Assembly: GCA_012513125.1 (NCBI GenBank)
Contig: JAAZCS010000185.1
Span: forward strand, 1-14,548
From: Treponema sp.
GTDB lineage: Bacteria; Spirochaetota; Spirochaetia; Treponematales; Treponemataceae
Reading direction: 5' to 3'
Length of the DNA stretch: 14,548 bases
Of this stretch, positions 12,700 through 14,548 are shown one piece after another. The translations under genes and the position numbers were made by a program. How positions within the stretch are numbered: the stretch's first letter is position 1; each line of letters opens with the position of its first letter. The notes under the pieces were generated by a model that was given only the letters and a program-made list of their open reading frames with translations, searched no databases and was not told where the DNA came from.

Positions 12700-14548
12700 A
12701 TGAGAACAATAGGTATAAAATTAGCAGATGGCACTTTTTATCCAGTTTTGGAAGAAGGAATGCCTCAAGAAAAAGAGTTAGAATTAACTACAGCTAATAA
12801 CAATCAGACAAGAGTTATGGTTGATTTATATCGTTCAAAAACTTGTACAATGAGTGACGCAGAATATGTTGATTCTCTTCAAATTGATAATATAATTGAA
12901 CATCCAACTGGTGAGCCTGATATTTCTTTTAATGTTTCACTTGATGAAAATAATCAACTTTCTGCAAAAATTGTCGATTCTGAAACAGGAGCACAAAGTA
13001 ATTCAACAATTACTTTAATTTCAAGAACATTGGAAGAAAGATTGAATACAGATAATTATGAAATTTCAGATAAAAAAACAAATGATTCAGATGGTGCGGT
13101 AAAAGCTGCAGTTGTCGGCGGTGGATTATTGGCAGCAGCGTCTTTGTTGAGCAAAGCGGAATCTGTTGAAGAAAAACCAGAAGTTACAAGTGAAGTGCCA
13201 GAAGAAATTACATCAGATGAAACAACTGAAACTGTGGCAGATTCTTTTGATGAAGTTGCAACTGAAGAACAAAGTTTCGAAGAACCAGTTGCAGATAAAG
13301 AACCAGATTTTGATGAACCAGGTTCTGACGCAACAATTGCAGATGACATTGTTACAGACGAGACCGTAGTCGAAAAAACAGCAGATGAAGACATTCTTTC
13401 AGATGATTTTAGCGACATAGAGATTCCTGAAGCTACAGAAAACTCACTTGATGATTTTAATTTGCCAGATGATTTTAATGAAACAGAACTAAAACCAGAA
13501 GAAAAACTTGAAGAACCTGATTTTGACATGGATACAGATGAACATTTTGGTGAAAGGGAAGATACTGAGGAAGTAAATCCTTTTGACGATACAGAACCAA
13601 AAGTTGAGGAAGAATCGTTGTCACAAGAGGATGATTTTTCTGATATAACAATACCAGATATGGATGAAAAACCTGAATCATTGTTGAGTAAAGCTGAATC
13701 ATTTGATGAAACATCAGAAGATAATACAGATTCAGTTGCAGACGAAACAATTGCAACTGCTTTTGACGAGGCAACAACTGAAGAACCAGCTTTTGAGGAA
13801 TCAGTTGCCGACGAAACAGTGCCAGAAGATACAGAAGTGAATGATTTTGACGAAACAATACCTGAAGAAACTTCTACAGACATGTTTGCCAACTCTTTTG
13901 ATGAGATTGCAGATAAAGAACCAAGTTTTGAAGAAACAGTTGCCGACGCAACAGTAGCAGATGACACTGTTACAGACGAGACCGTAGCCGAAAAAACGAC
14001 AGACGAAGACATTCTTTCAGATGATTTTAGCGATATAGAAATTCCTGAAGATACAGAAAACTCACTTGATGATTTTAGTTTACCAGATGATTTTGATTTA
14101 ACAAAAGAAAGTGAAAAATCAAAAGAAAACGAAGACGATATGTTTGTTATGGCTGATGACCAAAATAAAGGGGAAAATATGAAGGGAGAGAATTCTAATA
14201 CTGACAGAATCAGTTTTACGGGGCTTTATGATAAAGAAACGGAATTAGGTGAATCGTCTGTTCAAGAAGAGATAAAAAAGAAGACTAAAACACCTATGAT
14301 AATTTGTATAATTTGTGCGATTATTTGTATTTTGGCAACTTTATTAATCTTATTTATCATTCCTTCAAAATTGAATATTCTTACAAATAAAGCAGAAAAA
14401 ACAACTGAAAAAGTTATTAGGGTGGTAGAACAGGTACCTGGCCTCATTACCCCCGGTGTATGGGATGGACAGGCTTTTTCCATGAATAGTTCCATGTATG
14501 AGTATCTAGCTGAAATTAATGCAGATACTGGTGAACTTGATCCTATAC
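12700..14548 (+). CDS. Hsp70 substrate-binding-domain-like protein with acidic repeat linker and one membrane helix (partial)
   Basis: Open for 616 codons to the window end. Residues about 4-115 resemble the beta substrate-binding domain of DnaK: IGIKLADGTFYPVLEEG aligns with the segment after the DnaK linker (LGIE...GG...), TTANNNQTRVMVDLYRS with the TAADNQ..V.I.V..GE strand, then LQIDNI, PTGEPDISFNVSLDENNQLS and AKIVDSETG, as in DnaK's P.G.P.I.V.F..D..GIL.VSA.D..TG. There is no ATPase domain. A small hydrophobic stretch (136-150) follows. Residues 155-510 are strongly acidic, rich in Glu, Asp and Thr, with repeats: DDFSDIxIP at 235, 311 and 441, and an FEExVAD motif three times. A transmembrane helix at 533-554 has Lys on its N-terminal side, placing the acidic part in the cytoplasm and the tail outside. 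Function unknown; a client- or partner-binding scaffold is speculation. Confidence 0.8.
   Translation, partial: MRTIGIKLADGTFYPVLEEGMPQEKELELTTANNNQTRVMVDLYRSKTCTMSDAEYVDSLQIDNIIEHPTGEPDISFNVSLDENNQLSAKIVDSETGAQSNSTITLISRTLEERLNTDNYEISDKKTNDSDGAVKAAVVGGGLLAAASLLSKAESVEEKPEVTSEVPEEITSDETTETVADSFDEVATEEQSFEEPVADKEPDFDEPGSDATIADDIVTDETVVEKTADEDILSDDFSDIEIPEATENSLDDFNLPDDFNETELKPEEKLEEPDFDMDTDEHFGEREDTEEVNPFDDTEPKVEEESLSQEDDFSDITIPDMDEKPESLLSKAESFDETSEDNTDSVADETIATAFDEATTEEPAFEESVADETVPEDTEVNDFDETIPEETSTDMFANSFDEIADKEPSFEETVADATVADDTVTDETVAEKTTDEDILSDDFSDIEIPEDTENSLDDFSLPDDFDLTKESEKSKENEDDMFVMADDQNKGENMKGENSNTDRISFTGLYDKETELGESSVQEEIKKKTKTPMIICIICAIICILATLLILFIIPSKLNILTNKAEKTTEKVIRVVEQVPGLITPGVWDGQAFSMNSSMYEYLAEINADTGELDPI
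13327..13479 (+). repeat. Internal direct repeat, copy 1 (51 codons)
   Basis: This 153-base segment within the acidic linker recurs at 13945-14097, in frame, 618 bases (206 codons) further on. By hand count 140 of 153 positions agree, with no gap. It encodes the DDFSDIEIP and SLDDFNLPDDF motifs (residues 210-260). Confidence 0.85.
13945..14097 (+). repeat. Internal direct repeat, copy 2 (51 codons)
   Basis: Second copy of the in-frame repeat at 13327-13479, encoding residues 416-466 with DDFSDIEIP and SLDDFSLPDDF. About half of the 13 differences are silent, so the copies are older than a fresh slippage event but still close, as after a segmental duplication or gene conversion. Confidence 0.85.

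Noticed and set aside
13056..14012. A 318-codon open frame on the minus strand encoding a Ser/Val-rich repetitive protein
   Set aside because: It is the reverse complement of the Glu/Asp/Thr-rich coding repeat (GAA, GAT, ACA codons read backwards give TTC, ATC, TGT and Ser-rich frames). The plus-strand gene has a promoter, ribosome binding site and recognisable domain.

Overview
The window is AT-rich bacterial DNA carrying ten genes and no RNA gene, insertion sequence or CRISPR array that I could see. The gene set (pyruvate phosphate dikinase, rubrerythrin with a PerR-type box, carbohydrate-active enzymes, ArgA, QueH, no respiratory genes) suggests a saccharolytic anaerobe. A gut or rumen Treponema-like spirochaete is my best guess, from general impression of the proteins rather than a diagnostic marker; an AT-rich Firmicute is not excluded.

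Left part (1-4272): ppdK runs leftwards and off the window edge just short of its C-terminus, from a clear promoter at 2686-2714. Divergent to it lies a GH26-like glycoside hydrolase, which converges on the next operon so tightly that the two stop codons overlap.

Middle (4269-7811): a leftward operon of four genes, FMN-binding membrane protein > QueH (tRNA queuosine) > ArgA (first step of arginine synthesis) > CE2-type acetylesterase. Three joins are an ATGA overlap, a 62-base gap and a TAATG overlap. The CE2 esterase and the facing GH26-like enzyme make a plausible intracellular pair for acetylated manno-oligosaccharides.

Right-middle (7873-11968): carA with a promoter and a leader that can fold as a terminator or an alternative hairpin (attenuator), then an intrinsic terminator; cysK with two identical-architecture inverted repeats over its promoter; then cls (cardiolipin synthase) converging on cysK with a possible bidirectional terminator between them.

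Right end (12003-14548): rubrerythrin on the minus strand with a 15-base PerR/Fur-like box, and divergent from it a long gene, still open at the window end. That protein begins with what looks like the beta substrate-binding domain of Hsp70/DnaK without any ATPase domain, followed by a very acidic repeated linker, one transmembrane helix and an extracytoplasmic tail. This unusual architecture, the carA attenuator and the paired cysK operators are the main points of novelty.
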